Shown: one piece after another, positions 1 to 11,158 of the stretch
Numbering within the stretch: the first letter of the stretch is position 1
How the letters are laid out: the number at the start of each line of letters is the position of its first letter
DNA from: Hemicordylus capensis
Taxonomy: Eukaryota; Chordata; Lepidosauria; Squamata; Cordylidae
Assembly: GCF_027244095.1 (NCBI RefSeq)
Contig: NC_069662.1
Location: 15,774,501 to 15,838,500 of the forward strand
Direction of reading: 5' to 3'
Length of the DNA: 64,000 nt
Notes under the pieces: generated by a model
Databases searched by the model: none
Told to the model about the DNA's origin: nothing
The model's input: only the letters and a program-made list of their open reading frames with translations
Made by a program: the position numbers and the translations under genes

Positions 1-1740
1 TCTGAAAAAGAGTAGCAGCTGTGAAAACAAAGGCATAATGTTTATTTACAAGGGTAGATGTATTTTTCTGGATAGTTGAAGCCAGCCATTCCTGCTTGAG
101 AACTTCAGAGAAAGTCTCAGGCAACGGAAACAAGCATTCTGGAGTAGCGGTAGTAGGTAATACCAGGGACTCTCTTGTTGCGGTTGCAGAGCCCTGAAGA
201 CCTTCAAGAGAGAGACCCAGAGTTTTCAGTGCCTTAACAAAAAGGTGAGAAAAGCCATCAGATGGGAATTATCTATGTGAAAGAGTAGCAGGTTCTGTTG
301 GGTGTCCATCAGACCATTCCCCTTCCTCTATGGAGTCTGGATCAGTGTCCTTACAGGTCTGCAGGGTCCTTATCTGGACCGACAGGGTCAGACGGAGTTG
401 GAGGAGATTCTGGCAGGAGGGAAGGTTCCCCGGGTCTGCCAGGAGAGGATCAGGAGAGTAATAGTCTGAATCCTCTGAAGAACGGGCGGGAGGAAGGAGT
501 TTTTTCCTTTGGTCCCTGCCTGCGTTTATTTTAATTTTATTTATTTATTTGGAGGTTTTGTGAGAATGCCTGTGCTTCTGACCCTTCCTTCTTTTCTTAG
601 ATGGAGGAAGAAGCTGAGGTTTGAGACTCTGAAGATGACGACGAAGGAGATCTAGGATGGCTCTTTTGCTTATGGCGTCACTTATTCAAGCGCTGTGATT
701 CAAAAGCGTCAGCAATCATGGAAGAAAAGCATTGACGCCATTCTGCAGATAATTCCACCACCGGGGAGTGGGTAAAGGCCCCTGGGTCTGTAGGGGTATG
801 CGTAGGATCTGTTCCCCCAAGGGTGGGCCGGTCTATGCCTCCCTGATCAATTGGAACCAGTAATGGGGGGCTGTGTGGATCAATAGGTTCCTTGTGGAGA
901 ATGCCACAATGGCTGCCCCCCAGGGGTCCCCCGACCTACCTGCTCCTCCTCAGAATCCCCACAGGAGTGTAACGAGTGCCGATCACCTTTGGAACGTACA
1001 GGGAACTCCAATAAGGCAGCTACTCGTGAGGAAGGCACAGTTGCCGTGTGGAGCCTCATAGAGGCTTGTTTCACTTTCTCTTCTGCATGCTGCTTGGGTG
1101 GGGGAGGAGCGTCCCCACTGCCCAGCTGAGGGCTCCTGGCCTGGGCAGCTGCTTTCCCCAACGCCCTGGCTTGCTGCTCCGGGTCCGAGAGTCTGAGCGT
1201 TCGCAGTTCCGCGCGCCCTTTTCTATGTTGCCTGAGGCCCCCTGCCAGCCACTCGCAGAGCCCTGCGGTTCCTCGTTGCAGGCCGCGCCTGATGAGGACG
1301 CAGTGGTCCGGGACGGGCCGCTTGCAGCAGCATGAGTTGCCGTGCAGTGGCAGAAGACCGGATGTTCTTTGAGGCCTTTGACGATTTCTTTGCCTTGGGC
1401 AAAAGGCCCTGCAGAACGCTACCCTTGCGAGACTCCATGAGACAGGCGAGGTAGAGGGAAAGTCAGAGGAAAGCAAAGTTTGTTTGTGTATATCTGGGAA
1501 GGTGAAGTAGTAATGGTGTCGGGGGGGGTAAGTAGAAGCAAGTAAAAGGAAAGCAGCAAGTGGAAATGAAAGTGAAAGAAGCAAAGGCTAGAAAAGGCTT
1601 GTGCTCTGTGTGCTCTGGAGCTTGCAGGACTAACTAAACTGGGAAGGGCTATCCTCCCTGGGCTTTTATAGGCTTGTTACTTAATTTGCATAAGTCCTGC
1701 CTCTCTGGAGCAAGCACAGGATGATAACCCACAGATGTCT
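1..1740 (-). mobile_element. DIRS-like retroelement fossil, 5' part, cut by window edge
   Basis: The stretch at about 1630-1740 resembles, in reverse, the terminal region of the DIRS-like element at 54.6-60.1 kb: a short run describing gene-poor terminal sequence next to the phrase found beside the 'cctgcctct' motif. The part to the left (about 600-1590) reads as low-complexity, gag-like sequence on the minus strand. The element runs off the left edge, so whether it is whole cannot be judged; what is visible looks broken. Host sequence homologous to 61045 onward resumes at about 1750, which marks the element's outer end. Confidence 0.5.
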
Positions 1741-2523
1741 TCCCAAAGCAGCTGAGAATGAGCACTTATTCTATTAAGAATCTAGGAAAGATCTTGGGTG
1801 GTCAGCTTCTGTGCTCCCACACAACACCAAGGGAACAGGCTCTGGTCTATGCATCTCTGGACACAAAGCATGCTTCACAGTATTATGACTGCATTTTGTG
1901 AAGTCTCTTTGACCTCTAACATAGTCATATGTGCATAGTATTTCATTCTTCATGTATGTAGTTGGGGTGTCGACATAGTTGTATCCATATTAGTAAAAAG
2001 TGTACTTTAGACACGATTACAGGGTGGTGGTGGATGGAACACTACAGGGCACTTAACCTCCTTAAAGTTGATCCTGACCTGGAAAATGGAGTGGCAGAAC
2101 ACTGGACACAAAATTTACAAGATCTGCCATTTGATCAGTATTGATGTTGTGCAATGTCACAAACTGTGCTCGCTTACAACATGACTTCAGGGGGCAAGGT
2201 GGAGCATCTTTCGTGGTGCCAAGCACTCCATCCTCCCCATCTTGATTTGGGTACGGAGGGCAATTTGTATGTGAGCACTATTTGAGACATTACAGAACAT
2301 CATTAATGATCACATGGCACGTCTGTTAAGGCATCAGGCTTAGCACCTCAACTCTGGTCTTAAAAACTCACAGGGTTTTTTGACGATCTAATTGTTTCTG
2401 ACTGGTCTTGTATGTGAAGGTTACTAATCTTCAGTTTCTTGTAAAAAGAGGTCCCCCACTTAATTTTCTCATGCCATATGTTTCATATTGGACTATTCAG
2501 GAGCCTTTAAGGTTTTTCTGCCC

Positions 2524-2548
2524 CACCACACACACACACACACACACA
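2524..2548. repeat. (CA)n microsatellite
   Basis: A run of about twelve CA dinucleotides. The surrounding 1.9-3.7 kb shows no exon or recognised element. Confidence 0.9.
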
Positions 2549-4152
2549 CTATTGTGCACTTCACAACTGCTGAAGGGGGTTTAATCACCTGAAGTTTTCT
2601 CCAGCTTGGAGGTACAGTAGCAGGGAAGGCATGAGGAAAAAACAAGGACAAGATGGCCTCGGAGCATGTGCAAAGACTTCTTAACAGAGGAAGCAGCATG
2701 CACACCATCAAGTCTGCCCCAGGCCCCATCACAAGGGACTCTCCATAACACTACAATGTCCAGACCCTGAAATTTCCTAATGGCATCCCTGGTGACACTA
2801 GCAAGATTAACTATGCATATGCCACATCCACACTGCTATTGGACGGGTTGCCAGCTGGCCATTGCCAGGGCTCAGGAAAGCCACTAGTCTGTGACAAGTG
2901 ATGCCTGATGAGTATAAAAATAAAAGTTCTGATGAGTAACGTACCAGCATAGCTTGAAGAACCATCTGATGAGACAAATATTTTGTCTGGCTGGTGAACG
3001 TATCCAACATTTCTTGACCCCTGGCCACTGCAGTGATATCCATGCAACTCACGCATCACAAAAAGTATTCAGAAGGTAAACAAATAGCACACGAGAAAGG
3101 GGGTGCCCAAGAATGCTCTTGCCTGGGGCGCCATTTGGTCTAGGACTGGTTCTGCCTGGGAATCCTCCTCCCAGCTGACCAGGAAGCCAGTACTCGGTGT
3201 CAGCTGGGCTATAGACCAGGTGTAGGAAGAACTCCCTTGGGAAATCCCAAATTCTTGAACTTGGACTGAGGGGCAGGGGCAGCTCTCCCATGAGGACATG
3301 TAAGGTGATGGCCTCAAGTGGAGAGTGAGCCATGGGGCAGTGAGTGAAAGCAACCCCCCTCCCCACAAAGGTATCACCCAACCTGCCCACTGCCATTGAG
3401 TTTCTGCTTACACCACCCATCTTTGGGCTCTTTCCTCCTCAATGGTCCCCACCCCACACCTCAGCAGCCCCACATTACCCTCTCTCCCCCTCACCAGCCT
3501 CACTTTCGGTGCACACTCTGGCCTGTTGCTGATGGCAGCTACAGGCCACCCAGGCAGGCAGGGAGCATCCAGCTTCACCACCCCCCCCAGCCTCTCCTCC
3601 AGCAGCACCACCACCGCGGCTGCTCCGGCACCAGCTTGCTCGCTCTCCGGCTGTGTCTCCAAGCACCAAGCTTGCCTGCTTGGTCTCCTCCCCAAATGGC
3701 GATAAAGCATGGGCTGCCAGTGCTGGAGCAGTAATGAAAGACGGATGGGCAAAGCTGGATTGAGATTGCCTGCCAGGCTTACCTACAATTGCAAGCTGTA
3801 ATCCAGGCCAGAGGGCAGGGCACGTGAGGGGGAAGTGGGGTATCCATGGGGCAGGTAAGGGGGCAGGGCAGCATCATTACCACACATCAGGGAACAAGGC
3901 TAGTGGGGCATGGTAGGGTGGCATGTTGCATATTTACCTCAGGTGGCAAAAGGCAAGAAGCTGACCCTGGGGAGGGAAGGTTGTTCACCAGTATGAGCAC
4001 CACACAGGAGTACAGATGAAAACGAGGCTGGTTTAAGAAGCAGCAGGAAGAAGATCCTTAAAAGTATCCACATGGACCTCACTGCTTTGGGTCGTTGATG
4101 CAAACAAGGAAGAGTGGTCATAATGCAAACAGAGAGGAGTGGGGCCTCTTAC

Positions 4153-4235
4153 CTCCTCAGGGGGAAACCAGTCACACAGTCCAAGGTCCGAAGGGTCTTC
4201 CTCAGGGATCTCTGTCTTCTCGATTTCTTCTTCCT
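4153..4235 (-). CDS. Acidic linker exon of gene 1 (NLRP1-like), downstream of the PYD array
   Basis: This 83-bp exon is read on the minus strand between a pyrimidine-rich acceptor (ctgtttgtag) and a GTAAGA donor. Entering in phase 1, the phase in which every PYD exon ends, it reads EEEEIEKTEIPEEDP followed by SDLGLCDWFPPEE, and it leaves in phase 0. A second copy at 61881-61963 keeps length, borders and frame with few changes, including the core EEIEKTEIPEEDP. That conservation is the main evidence that it is coding. I do not recognise the peptide as a named domain. Its position, between PYDs and (in gene 2) FIIND, suggests an acidic linker in the N-terminal fragment. The next exons of gene 1 would lie left of the window or have been displaced by the DIRS insertion. 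Confidence 0.72.
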
Positions 4236-4344
4236 CTACAAACAGGGAGACACAGCTGAACAACATTTACCACCATCCCACTCTTTGTAGCAGAATATTA
4301 GTCATTATTTCTTATATTTAATCAATGGTCCCCTTTCCCTTCAT

Positions 4345-4790
4345 TAGGTAAGCTCTGCCGCCTGTTGAGATCATCTGAGGAGGTCTGTCTGCATTCTCCA
4401 TCAGCACATCTGGTGGCTACTCCGGGACCCGCCTTCTCCATTGCTGCTGCTGCCCTGAGGCTTTGGAATGCGTATCCTGTTGAGATAGGAGCGTTCCCAT
4501 CTCTGATCAGTTTTTAAAAGTTAGCAAAGACATATTTACTTATGTGTAGAATTAGATAAATGAATGCAATTTGAATGTAAAAGCTATTGCAAAATTCAAT
4601 AAAATTTAAAATGCAAAAAAAAAAGTTGGCAAAGACAGATTTTTTTTCACCCAGGCTTTTAATAGAATTTAACTATGTTTTGAATTTTAAATTGTTTTAT
4701 GGTTTTAATTTTGTTTTAAATTGTGTTGTTTTATTGTAAACTGCCCAACGATGTGATTTTTGGGTGGTATACAAATAAACATGTTTTAAC
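4345..4790 (+). mobile_element. L2 LINE 3' fragment
   Basis: The sequence contains the L2 C-terminal remnant ('tctgaggaggtctgtct', 'tggaatgc') followed by the T-rich 3' UTR and the typical end 'gggtggtatacaaata'. It corresponds to the fragment at 62080-62350 in the right-hand segmental copy, so it predates that duplication. It has no intact open frame. Confidence 0.7.
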
Positions 4791-4900
4791 ATCTGAGGGA
4801 GCTCTGAAGTGTGGACAGTCAGAAAACTACACCTAGCATAATTCCAGTTAGCAGCTGCTCCATAGGCAGTCCCTTAAGAATTCCTAAACAGTTTCTAAAT

Positions 4901-5036
4901 CAGGGCTGGGCAAACGTGGCCCTCCAGCTGTTGTTGAACTACGACTCCCATCATCCGAAGGCACAATAAACTGCATTTGGGGGTGATGGGAGTTGTAGTT
5001 CAACAACATCTGGAGGGCCACGTTTGCCCAGCCCTG
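4901..5036. mobile_element. 136-bp palindromic hAT-type MITE
   Basis: The element runs from 'cagggctgggcaaac' to its inverted counterpart ending 'gcccagccctg', so almost the whole length can fold back. It is flanked by a perfect 8-bp target-site duplication, ttctaaat (4893-4900 and 5037-5044), the size made by hAT transposases. A relative of exactly the same length lies at 26737-26872. Confidence 0.88.
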
Positions 5037-5099
5037 TTCTAAATGAATCATCATCCACAAGTATTACCATCTTAGTGGCTTCTTAGTGATACGTCTTCC

Positions 5100-6480
5100 T
5101 GATCATTTCCTACAAATGTAATCCTGCAGAAGCAAGAAAAGTGGGGCACAAAGTGAAACTGAACTCTCAATCTAGGCAGAGTTTGGCCATATCCAAGAAA
5201 TCTTCTGGTGGGCTGGGTGGGTGGGAGCTGCAGGTCCCAGGCTGAACTGGAGATGAAGTTGCCTGCTGGGACTGCAAACAGGCACATACCCCCATATAAA
5301 CACGTTCACTGCTTCCACACACAGATGTTCTTTAAACTTCAAACATATGAACATCACACTGAGGCCTGTTTCTCACAAAAGAAGAGAATGTGAGGAAGAG
5401 ACTCCTTGTGGATGTGAAAAGATGGCCGATTCTTGCCATAGAGAGAGTTAGACTACTAGTCTAACTAGTCCAGCATCTACTCTGACTGGCAGCAGCTCTC
5501 CCAAGTTCTCAGGCAGAGAAAGGTCTTTCCCTCCCCACCTCTGCTGCATGGAATTCCTGGGGAGGGGAGCAGCAAGGTAGGGGGTGGATCCTGGGACAAG
5601 ATAGGGAAGAGAGGCCCCCTGTCCCTGCTTTCTCCCCCTCCCTCTGGTCTTTGCTACAGAAGGTGGGTAAGGACATTGTGATCAACAGAACATTCTCGGC
5701 AAGCCCTTTCTTGCACTCCTGTACCAACAATATTATGCACTTCTCATGTACGCAGACACTTTCATACACATACTGCATTCAATATATATATATATATAAA
5801 GGGTTGAAGTTGTTTGTTGTGCAAAGCCACCAGCAGGGAGAGCAGTCTTTTTGAACTTGCACAAAACTCCCTACAATGGGAAAATACAGGTCTTTTAATT
5901 TTTTTGCAATACACATGTGACGTTATAGGACTGTAACGCAGCAATAAAACCTGAAATAAGGCATTGGAAATGTGAACGGCACCATGCTGACAGCACACAG
6001 ACTGAAATATCATAACACAGACACTATGGAAACATTCTTGGAGAACACATAGTGCCACTGTTGTAACGGGTAATCTGGAAAGCACCCTGGGGAGGGCTTG
6101 TCTTTTTAGAAGATGAGATAAGTCCTCCAGTCAGGAGCCAACAGCATGTTACTGAGCTGGGGAGGTTGGAGGGGGAAGAGCAAGCTGTCACCCAGCCAGT
6201 GAGTCCTTCTTCCTTCAGGGACATTTGCCTCCCCCACCCACCTTCAGTTAAACCTACGCCCCTGCTCCTGGGACTTGTACCTGGGACCTTCTGCATGTAA
6301 CCTACATGTTCCACCAATTAGATAAGGCCCCTCCCCATCTGCCTGCTGAGCATTTCTCTGGAATAATATCTTATCCAGTCCTGAGCACTGCTTAAAAGAC
6401 AATTCATCCACCACTCACTTTGGAAGAACCAAAGTCGGAGCTCAGATATAGCTGCTTCCGTGGGAGGCAGCGGGGAGAGT
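5100..6480 (-). repeat. Linker-type duplicated intron unit A with SINE remnants
   Basis: This block shares its layout with blocks at about 12.8-14.1 kb and 16.08-16.99 kb. Each has the phrase 'aagtgaaactgaac', then a tRNA-derived SINE remnant, then a small exon candidate with a conserved downstream intron start ('caatttgtcca' on the plus strand). SINE remnants occupy about 5440-5560 and 6250-6345. The units share intron sequence with the PYD units, so gene 1 has duplicated linker-type as well as PYD-type units. No PYD exon is present here. Confidence 0.5.
6419..6451 (-). CDS. Candidate 33-bp linker exon of gene 1 (unit A)
   Basis: On the minus strand a 33-bp segment lies between a 'ggaagcag' acceptor and a GTGAGT donor. 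It is a multiple of three and opens in phase 1, like its neighbours, reading roughly AISELRLWFFQ. It sits where units B (13646-13663) and C (16689-16730) have their small exon, just 3' of the last PYD. The acceptor is weak and the three peptides are not alike, so this could be a decayed exon. Confidence 0.3.
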
Positions 6481-6581
6481 TATGAAGGTGTGTCACACTG
6501 TGAAGATGTGATGAGCTAACCCTAAATTATTCAATGTCCTCTGAGGAGCAGGGGTGAGGTTTGGTACTTCCTTTTCCTTAC

Positions 6582-6872
6582 CAGTCCTGCAGAGAATGAG
6601 GAGCCTGTGTGCCTGATCCTTGTGTTTGATGGCTTCCAACACTGCAGCAGTCACCGCCACAGCATCATCCAGTCTGTAGTACTTCAGCAGGATGTCACTG
6701 AGTTCGAGTGAAAGGGATTTCTGCAGGATCTCTTTGGGGATGTTTTCAAATCCCTTCTTCACTGAGAACTCACTGAGTCTGTCTTTGAACATTTTCAGAT
6801 CCTCCTCTCCCAAATCTATCAGGGTGTCCATGAGGTTAATTTTGATAGTCTCTCTTTCTCTGCTCCATGTTC
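6582..6872 (-). CDS. PYD exon 11 (last of the array)
   Basis: This 291-bp exon is symmetrical (phase 1 to phase 1) between acceptor 'attcaacag' and donor G/GTAAGG. It encodes a short basic lead (TWSREREETIK-like) and a pyrin/DAPIN domain beginning MDTLIDLGEEDLKMFKDRL, then GFENIPKEIL and LSDILLKYY. PYDs are six-helix death-fold modules that bind other PYDs, classically ASC. The order of hydrophobic and charged blocks (LxxLGEEDLKxFKxxL, IPxExL, LxDxLxxYY, AVxVTxxVLExI) is that of NLRP/ASC PYDs. The frame is open throughout and the reading is of high quality. The following exon is either the candidate at 6419-6451 or the acidic exon, which accepts the same phase. Confidence 0.9.
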
Positions 6873-7222
6873 CTGTTGAATGATATGAAAAGTTGCCCTG
6901 AGATCAGCACAAATAAGTGTTAGCCCTGGCAGATTCCTGATTCCCATCACTGACACTAGGGATGGGGAGAGCATTCCAAGCAGGGGTGCTTGAATCTGAA
7001 GGCATCCCTGCTTAAGTGACTGCAAGTAGGTGGGCACAGTTCCCCATGAGCATGACCTGGCTGGCAGAACAATTGCTTGTTGGCCTGGTGGCTGAGAGCA
7101 ACCATGCCCTGGAATTAGGTGGCATGGAGGCTGCCTGCCTGCTGGATTGCAGCCAGGCAGATCCACACACAATGTTTACACTGCAACTATCCACATCAAA
7201 TCTGGGACTTCCCAATCCTTAC

Positions 7223-7513
7223 CAGTCCTGCTGAGAGTGAGGAGCCTGTGTGCCTGGTCCTTGTGGTTGATGGCTTCCAACACTGCAGCAGTCACCTCCA
7301 CAGCATCATCCGGTCCGTAGTATTTCAGCAGGATGTCACTGAGGTCGAATGAACAGGTTTCCTGCAGGCTCTCTTTGGGAATGTTTGTATGTCTCTCCTT
7401 CACTGAGAACTCCCTGAGTTTGTCTTGGAACATTTTCAGATCTTCCTCTCCCAAGTCCATCAGGATGTCCATGAGGTTCATTTTGACAATCTCTCTTTCT
7501 CTGATCCATGTTC
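7223..7513 (-). CDS. PYD exon 10
   Basis: A 291-bp phase 1-1 exon with acceptor 'attcaacag' and donor G/GTAAGG. The domain reads MDILMDLGEEDLKMFQDKL, then SVKERHTNIPKESLQ, LSDILLKYYGPDD and AVEVTAAVLEAINHKDQ. It differs from its neighbours by RHT in place of the usual GFE before the IP motif. Reading past the donor stays open for only about a dozen codons (DWEVPDL...), as in several other units. All core positions of the fold are present. Confidence 0.9.
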
Positions 7514-7865
7514 CTGTTGAATGATATGAAAAGGTGCCATGAGATCAGCACAAATAAGTGTTAGACCTGGCAGATTCCTGATTACAATCACTGACACTAG
7601 GGATGGGGAGATCATTCCAAGGAGGGGTGCTTGAATCTGAAGCATCCCTGCTTAAGTAACTGCAAGCAGATGGGCACAGCTCCCCATAAGCATGACCCAA
7701 CCTCTGTCTGAGAAACTGCCTGTTGGCCTCATGGCTGACAGCAACCATGCCCTGGAATGAGATGGCATAGATGCCACCTGCCTGTTAGATTTCAGCCAGG
7801 CAGATCCAAACATAAAGCTTACACTGCAACTATCCACACCAAATCTGGGACTTCCCAATCCTTAC

Positions 7866-8156
7866 CCATCCTGCTGAGAGTGCGGAGCCTGTGTGCCTGG
7901 TCCTTGAGGTCGATGGCTTCCAGTACTGTAGCAGTCACCTCCACAGCGTAATTGTTTCCATAGTGTGTCAACAGGGTGTCACTGAGTTCAGACCAATCTT
8001 CTCCCTGCAGCATCTCTTTGGGGATGTTTTTAAATCCCTCCTTCACTGGGAACTCACTGAGTTTGTCTTTGAATCCTTTAAGATCCACCCAGTCCAAATC
8101 CATCAGGATGTGCATGAGGTTAGTTTTGACAGTCTCTCTTTCTCTGATCCATGTTC
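7866..8156 (-). CDS. PYD exon 9
   Basis: A 291-bp phase 1-1 exon, acceptor 'attcaacag', donor G/GTAAGG. It begins MHILMDLDWVDLKGFKDKL, so the acidic GEED of helix 1 is replaced by DWVD, and continues GFKNIPKEMLQ, LSDTLLTHYGNN and AVEVTATVLEAIDLKDQ. Loss of the acidic pair in helix 1 changes a surface that many PYDs use for contact, so its partner preference could differ. That is inference. Confidence 0.88.
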
Positions 8157-8514
8157 CTGTTGAATGATATGAAAAGGTGCCATGAGATCAGCATAAATAA
8201 GTGTTAGACCTGGCAGATTCCTGATTCCCATCACTGACACTAGGGATGGGGAGAGCATTCCAAGCAGGGGTGTTTGAATCTGAAGGCACCCCCTGCTCAA
8301 GTGACTGCAAGTAGGTGGGCACAGCTCCCCATAAGCATGACCCGAGCTCTGTCTGGCTGAGCAATTGCCTGTTGGCCTTGTAGCTGAGAGCTCCCATGCC
8401 CTGGAATTAGGTGGCGTGGAGACTGCCTGCCTGTTGGACTGCAGCCAGGCAGATCCAAACATAACGTTTACACTGCAACTATCCACATCAAATCTGGGAC
8501 TTCTCATTACTTAC

Positions 8515-8802
8515 CAATCATAAAAGCGAGGTCCCCATATTCCCAGAGCATGTGGTTGATGGATTCTAGTACTGCAACAGTCAGCTTTACAGCGTGATCA
8601 ACTCTGTAGTAATTCAACAGGATGTCACTGAGTTCAAATGAATGAACTTTGCGTAGGATCCCTTTGGGGATGTTTTTAAATCCCTCTTTCACTGAGAACC
8701 CGTGGAGTCTGGCTTTGAACATATACAGATCCTCCCAGTCTAAGTTCATCAGGATGTGCATGAGGTTCATTTTGACAATCTCTCTTTGTCTGTTCCATGG
8801 TC
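8515..8802 (-). CDS. PYD exon 8, with divergent C-terminal helix
   Basis: At 288 bp this exon is one codon shorter than its siblings but keeps phase 1-1, with acceptor 'tttttcatcag' and donor G/GTAAGT. It reads MHILMNLDWEDLYMFKARL, GFKNIPKGIL, LSDILLNYYRVDH and AVKLTVAVLESIN, then departs from all others (HMLWEYGDLAFMI instead of HKDQAHRLLxLxRT). The replaced segment corresponds to the last helix of the domain. The frame stays open and the donor is good, so this is a diverged or partly converted copy rather than an obvious pseudo-exon. Confidence 0.82.
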
Positions 8803-9153
8803 CTGATGAAAAATATTAAAAAGGGCCCTGAGATCAGCATAAAACAGTGTTAGCTGCCTCTGGCAGATTACAAATTACAATCACTGACACTAGAGATGGG
8901 GAGATCATTCCAAGCAGCAGTGCTTAAATCTGAAAGAACCCTTGCTTAAGTGACTGCAAGCAGGTGGGCACAGCTCCCCATGAGCATGTCCCCACTTCAG
9001 TCTAGCTGAGCAATCACTGTTGGCCTTTTGACTGAAAGCTCTGGAATTACGTGGCATGGAGGTTGCCTGTCTCCTGGATTGCACCAGGCAGATCTGGACG
9101 TAATGCCTAAACTGCAATCGTCCACACAAGATCTGGCACTTCCCTCTCCTTAC

Positions 9154-9444
9154 CAGTCCTACAGAAAGCGAAGAGCCTGTGTGCCTGGTCCTTGCAGCTG
9201 ATGGCTTCCAACACTGCTGCAGTCACCTCCACAGCATAATCCTCCCTGTAGTAGTTTAACAGGATGTCACTCAGTTCAAATGAATGGGCTGTCTGCAGGA
9301 TCTCTTTGGGGATGTTTTCAAATCCCTCCTTCAGTGAGAACTCACTGAGTTTGTCTTTGAATGCTTTCAGATCCTCCTCTCCCAAGTCCATCAGCATGTG
9401 CACGAGGTTCATTTTGACAGTCTCTCTTTTTTTGCTCCATGTTC
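9154..9444 (-). CDS. PYD exon 7
   Basis: A 291-bp phase 1-1 exon, acceptor 'ccttcaccag', donor G/GTAAGG. The domain reads MLMDLGEEDLKAFKDKL, GFENIPKEIL, LSDILLNYYREDY and AVEVTAAVLEAISCKDQ. This is close to what a consensus of the array would be, and it keeps the GEED helix 1. Confidence 0.9.
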
Positions 9445-9782
9445 CTGGTGAAGGATGTGGAAAAGGGCCCAGAGATCAGTACAAAACAGTGTTAGCCGCC
9501 TCTGGCAGATTCCCGATTACAATCACTGGCACTAGGGATGGGGAGATCATTCCAAGCAGGGATCCTGCATTCTGAAGGCACCCCAACTTAAGTAACTGCA
9601 AGCAGGTGGGCACAGCTCTCCAGGAGCATGACTCAAGCTCTGTCTTGCTGAGCAATTGCCTGTTGGCTGTAAGTAACCATGCCCTGGCATCTGGTGGCAT
9701 GAAGGCTGCCTGCCAGGCAGATCCGCACATAAGGCTTACCCTGCAACCACCCACAATCAATCTGGGACTTCCCTTTACTTAC

Positions 9783-10397
9783 CGGTCCTGGTGAGAGCGA
9801 GTAGCCTGTGTGTCTGGGCTGCCTGGTTGATGGCTAACAGTATTGCAAAAGTCACCTCCGCAGCATAATCCTCTGTATAGAACTTCAGCAGGATGTCACT
9901 GAGTTCGAATGAACGGGATTTCTGCAGGATCTCTTTGGAGATGCTTCCAAATCCCTCTTTCACTGAGAACTCGCTGAGTTTGTCTTTGAACCTTCTCAGA
10001 TCCTCCTCTCCCAAAGCTATCAGTGTGTCCATGAGGTTAATTTTGACAGTCACCCTTTTTCTCCTCCTCTTTGCTGGTGAATAATATGAAGAAATTTCTT
10101 GAGACCTGTATAAAAGAGCCTTGCTGAGAGTGAGAAGCCTCTGTGCCTGGTCCTTGCAGTTGATGGCTTCCAGCACTGCAGCAGTCACCTCCACAGCGCG
10201 ATCTTCTGTATAGAACTTCAGCAGGATGTCACTGAGTTCGAATACATGGGCTTCCTGCAGGGTCTCTTTGGGGATGGTTTCAAATCCCTCCACTAAAAAC
10301 TCACTGAGTTTGTCTTTGAATGTTTTCAGGTCCTCCCCTTCTAAGTCCCATAGGATGTATACGAGGTTCATTTTGACAGTCTCTCTGTTCCATGTTC
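9783..10397 (-). CDS. Double-PYD exon (PYDs 5 and 6 fused in one exon)
   Basis: One 615-bp open segment carries two PYDs and is still phase 1-1 (acceptor 'cctttaccag', donor G/GTAAGT). The first domain reads YILWDLEGEDLKTFKDKL, then IPKETLQ and AVEVTAAVLEAIN. The second reads MDTLIALGEEDLRRFKDKL, IPKEILQ and AAEVTFAILLAIN. Between them the usual donor after LLTLS is missing. Only a stub of the intron 3' end remains (about 10073-10125), now read in frame as ALLYRSQEISSYYSP into the next domain's basic lead. Other units show a complete intron of about 350 bp here. The simplest reading is a deletion from the end of one exon into the next intron's 3' end that kept the frame. The old acceptor of PYD 6 (10074-10076) is still present. 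Confidence 0.87.
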
Positions 10398-10867
10398 CTG
10401 GTAAAGGATATAAAGAAGTGTCCTGAGACCAGTATAAAACAGAGCCTTTGGCATATCCCTGATTACAATCACTGACACTAGGGATGGGGAGAACATTCAA
10501 AGAATGGGTGCTTGAATCTGAAGAGCATCACTATTATATTAAAATATTCATATATTATATTTGGATTCTTTTTTTAAAAAAGCTCTTACATATTGCTGAA
10601 CCTAAACAGGGTCCCCCCCCCACTCTTGTGCTTTAATCTGAAGGCATCGCTGCTCAAGTGACTGCAAGCAGGTGAACACAGCTCCCCATGAGCATGTCTC
10701 CACCTCAGTCTGGCTGAGCAATCACCTGTTTCCTTGATGGCTAAGAGCTCCCGTGCTCTAGATTTAGGTGGCGTGGAGACTGCCTGCCTGATGGATTGCA
10801 GCCAGGTGGATCCACATCCTAATGCTTACAGTGCAAACATCCGCACCAGATCTGGAACTTCCCTTAC

Positions 10868-11158
10868 CAGTCATGCTGAAAACAATGAGCCTGTGTGACA
10901 GAACCTTGTGGTTGATGGCTTCCAGCACTGCAGCAGTCACCTCCACAGCATAATCCTCTCTGTAGTACTTCCACAGGATGTCACCGAGTTCGAACCAACG
11001 TGCTTTCTGCAGGGTCTCTTTGGGGATATTTTCAAATCCCTCTTTCACAGAGAACTCACTGAGTTTTTCTTTGAACTTTTCCAGACCCACCTCTCCCAAG
11101 TGCAACAAGATGCCCATAAGGTCAATTTTGAAAGTGTTTCTTGGTGTGTCCCATTGTC
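10868..11158 (-). CDS. PYD exon 4
   Basis: A 291-bp phase 1-1 exon, acceptor 'ccttcaccag', donor G/GTAAGG. It begins MGILLHLGEVGLEKFKEKL, shared with PYD 3 only, and continues GFENIPKETLQ, LGDILWKYYREDY and AVEVTAAVLEAINHK. The last helix (VLSHRLIVFSMTG) differs from the common HRLLxLxRTG. The N-terminal half thus groups with PYD 3 and the C-terminal half with PYDs 7-11. Confidence 0.9.

Larger units (their letters stand above)
1750..4800. repeat. Direct segmental repeat, left copy (partner 61040-62350)
   Basis: Sequence at 1755-1880 matches 61045-61165 in the same orientation. The match resumes with the low-complexity 'gggcaaagctgga' region (about 3740-4020 against 61470-61810), the acidic exon (4153-4235 against 61881-61963) and the following L2 tail. 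The left copy is longer because about 1.9-3.7 kb has no partner on the right. I read this as the same intron/exon block in two tandemly arranged paralogous genes. Apart from the acidic exon I see no coding sequence in it. Confidence 0.7.

Noticed and set aside
880-1584. 234-codon minus-strand open frame near the left edge
   Set aside because: It overlaps the DIRS-like fossil, shows no domain, and its composition is low-complexity. Not annotated as a host gene.
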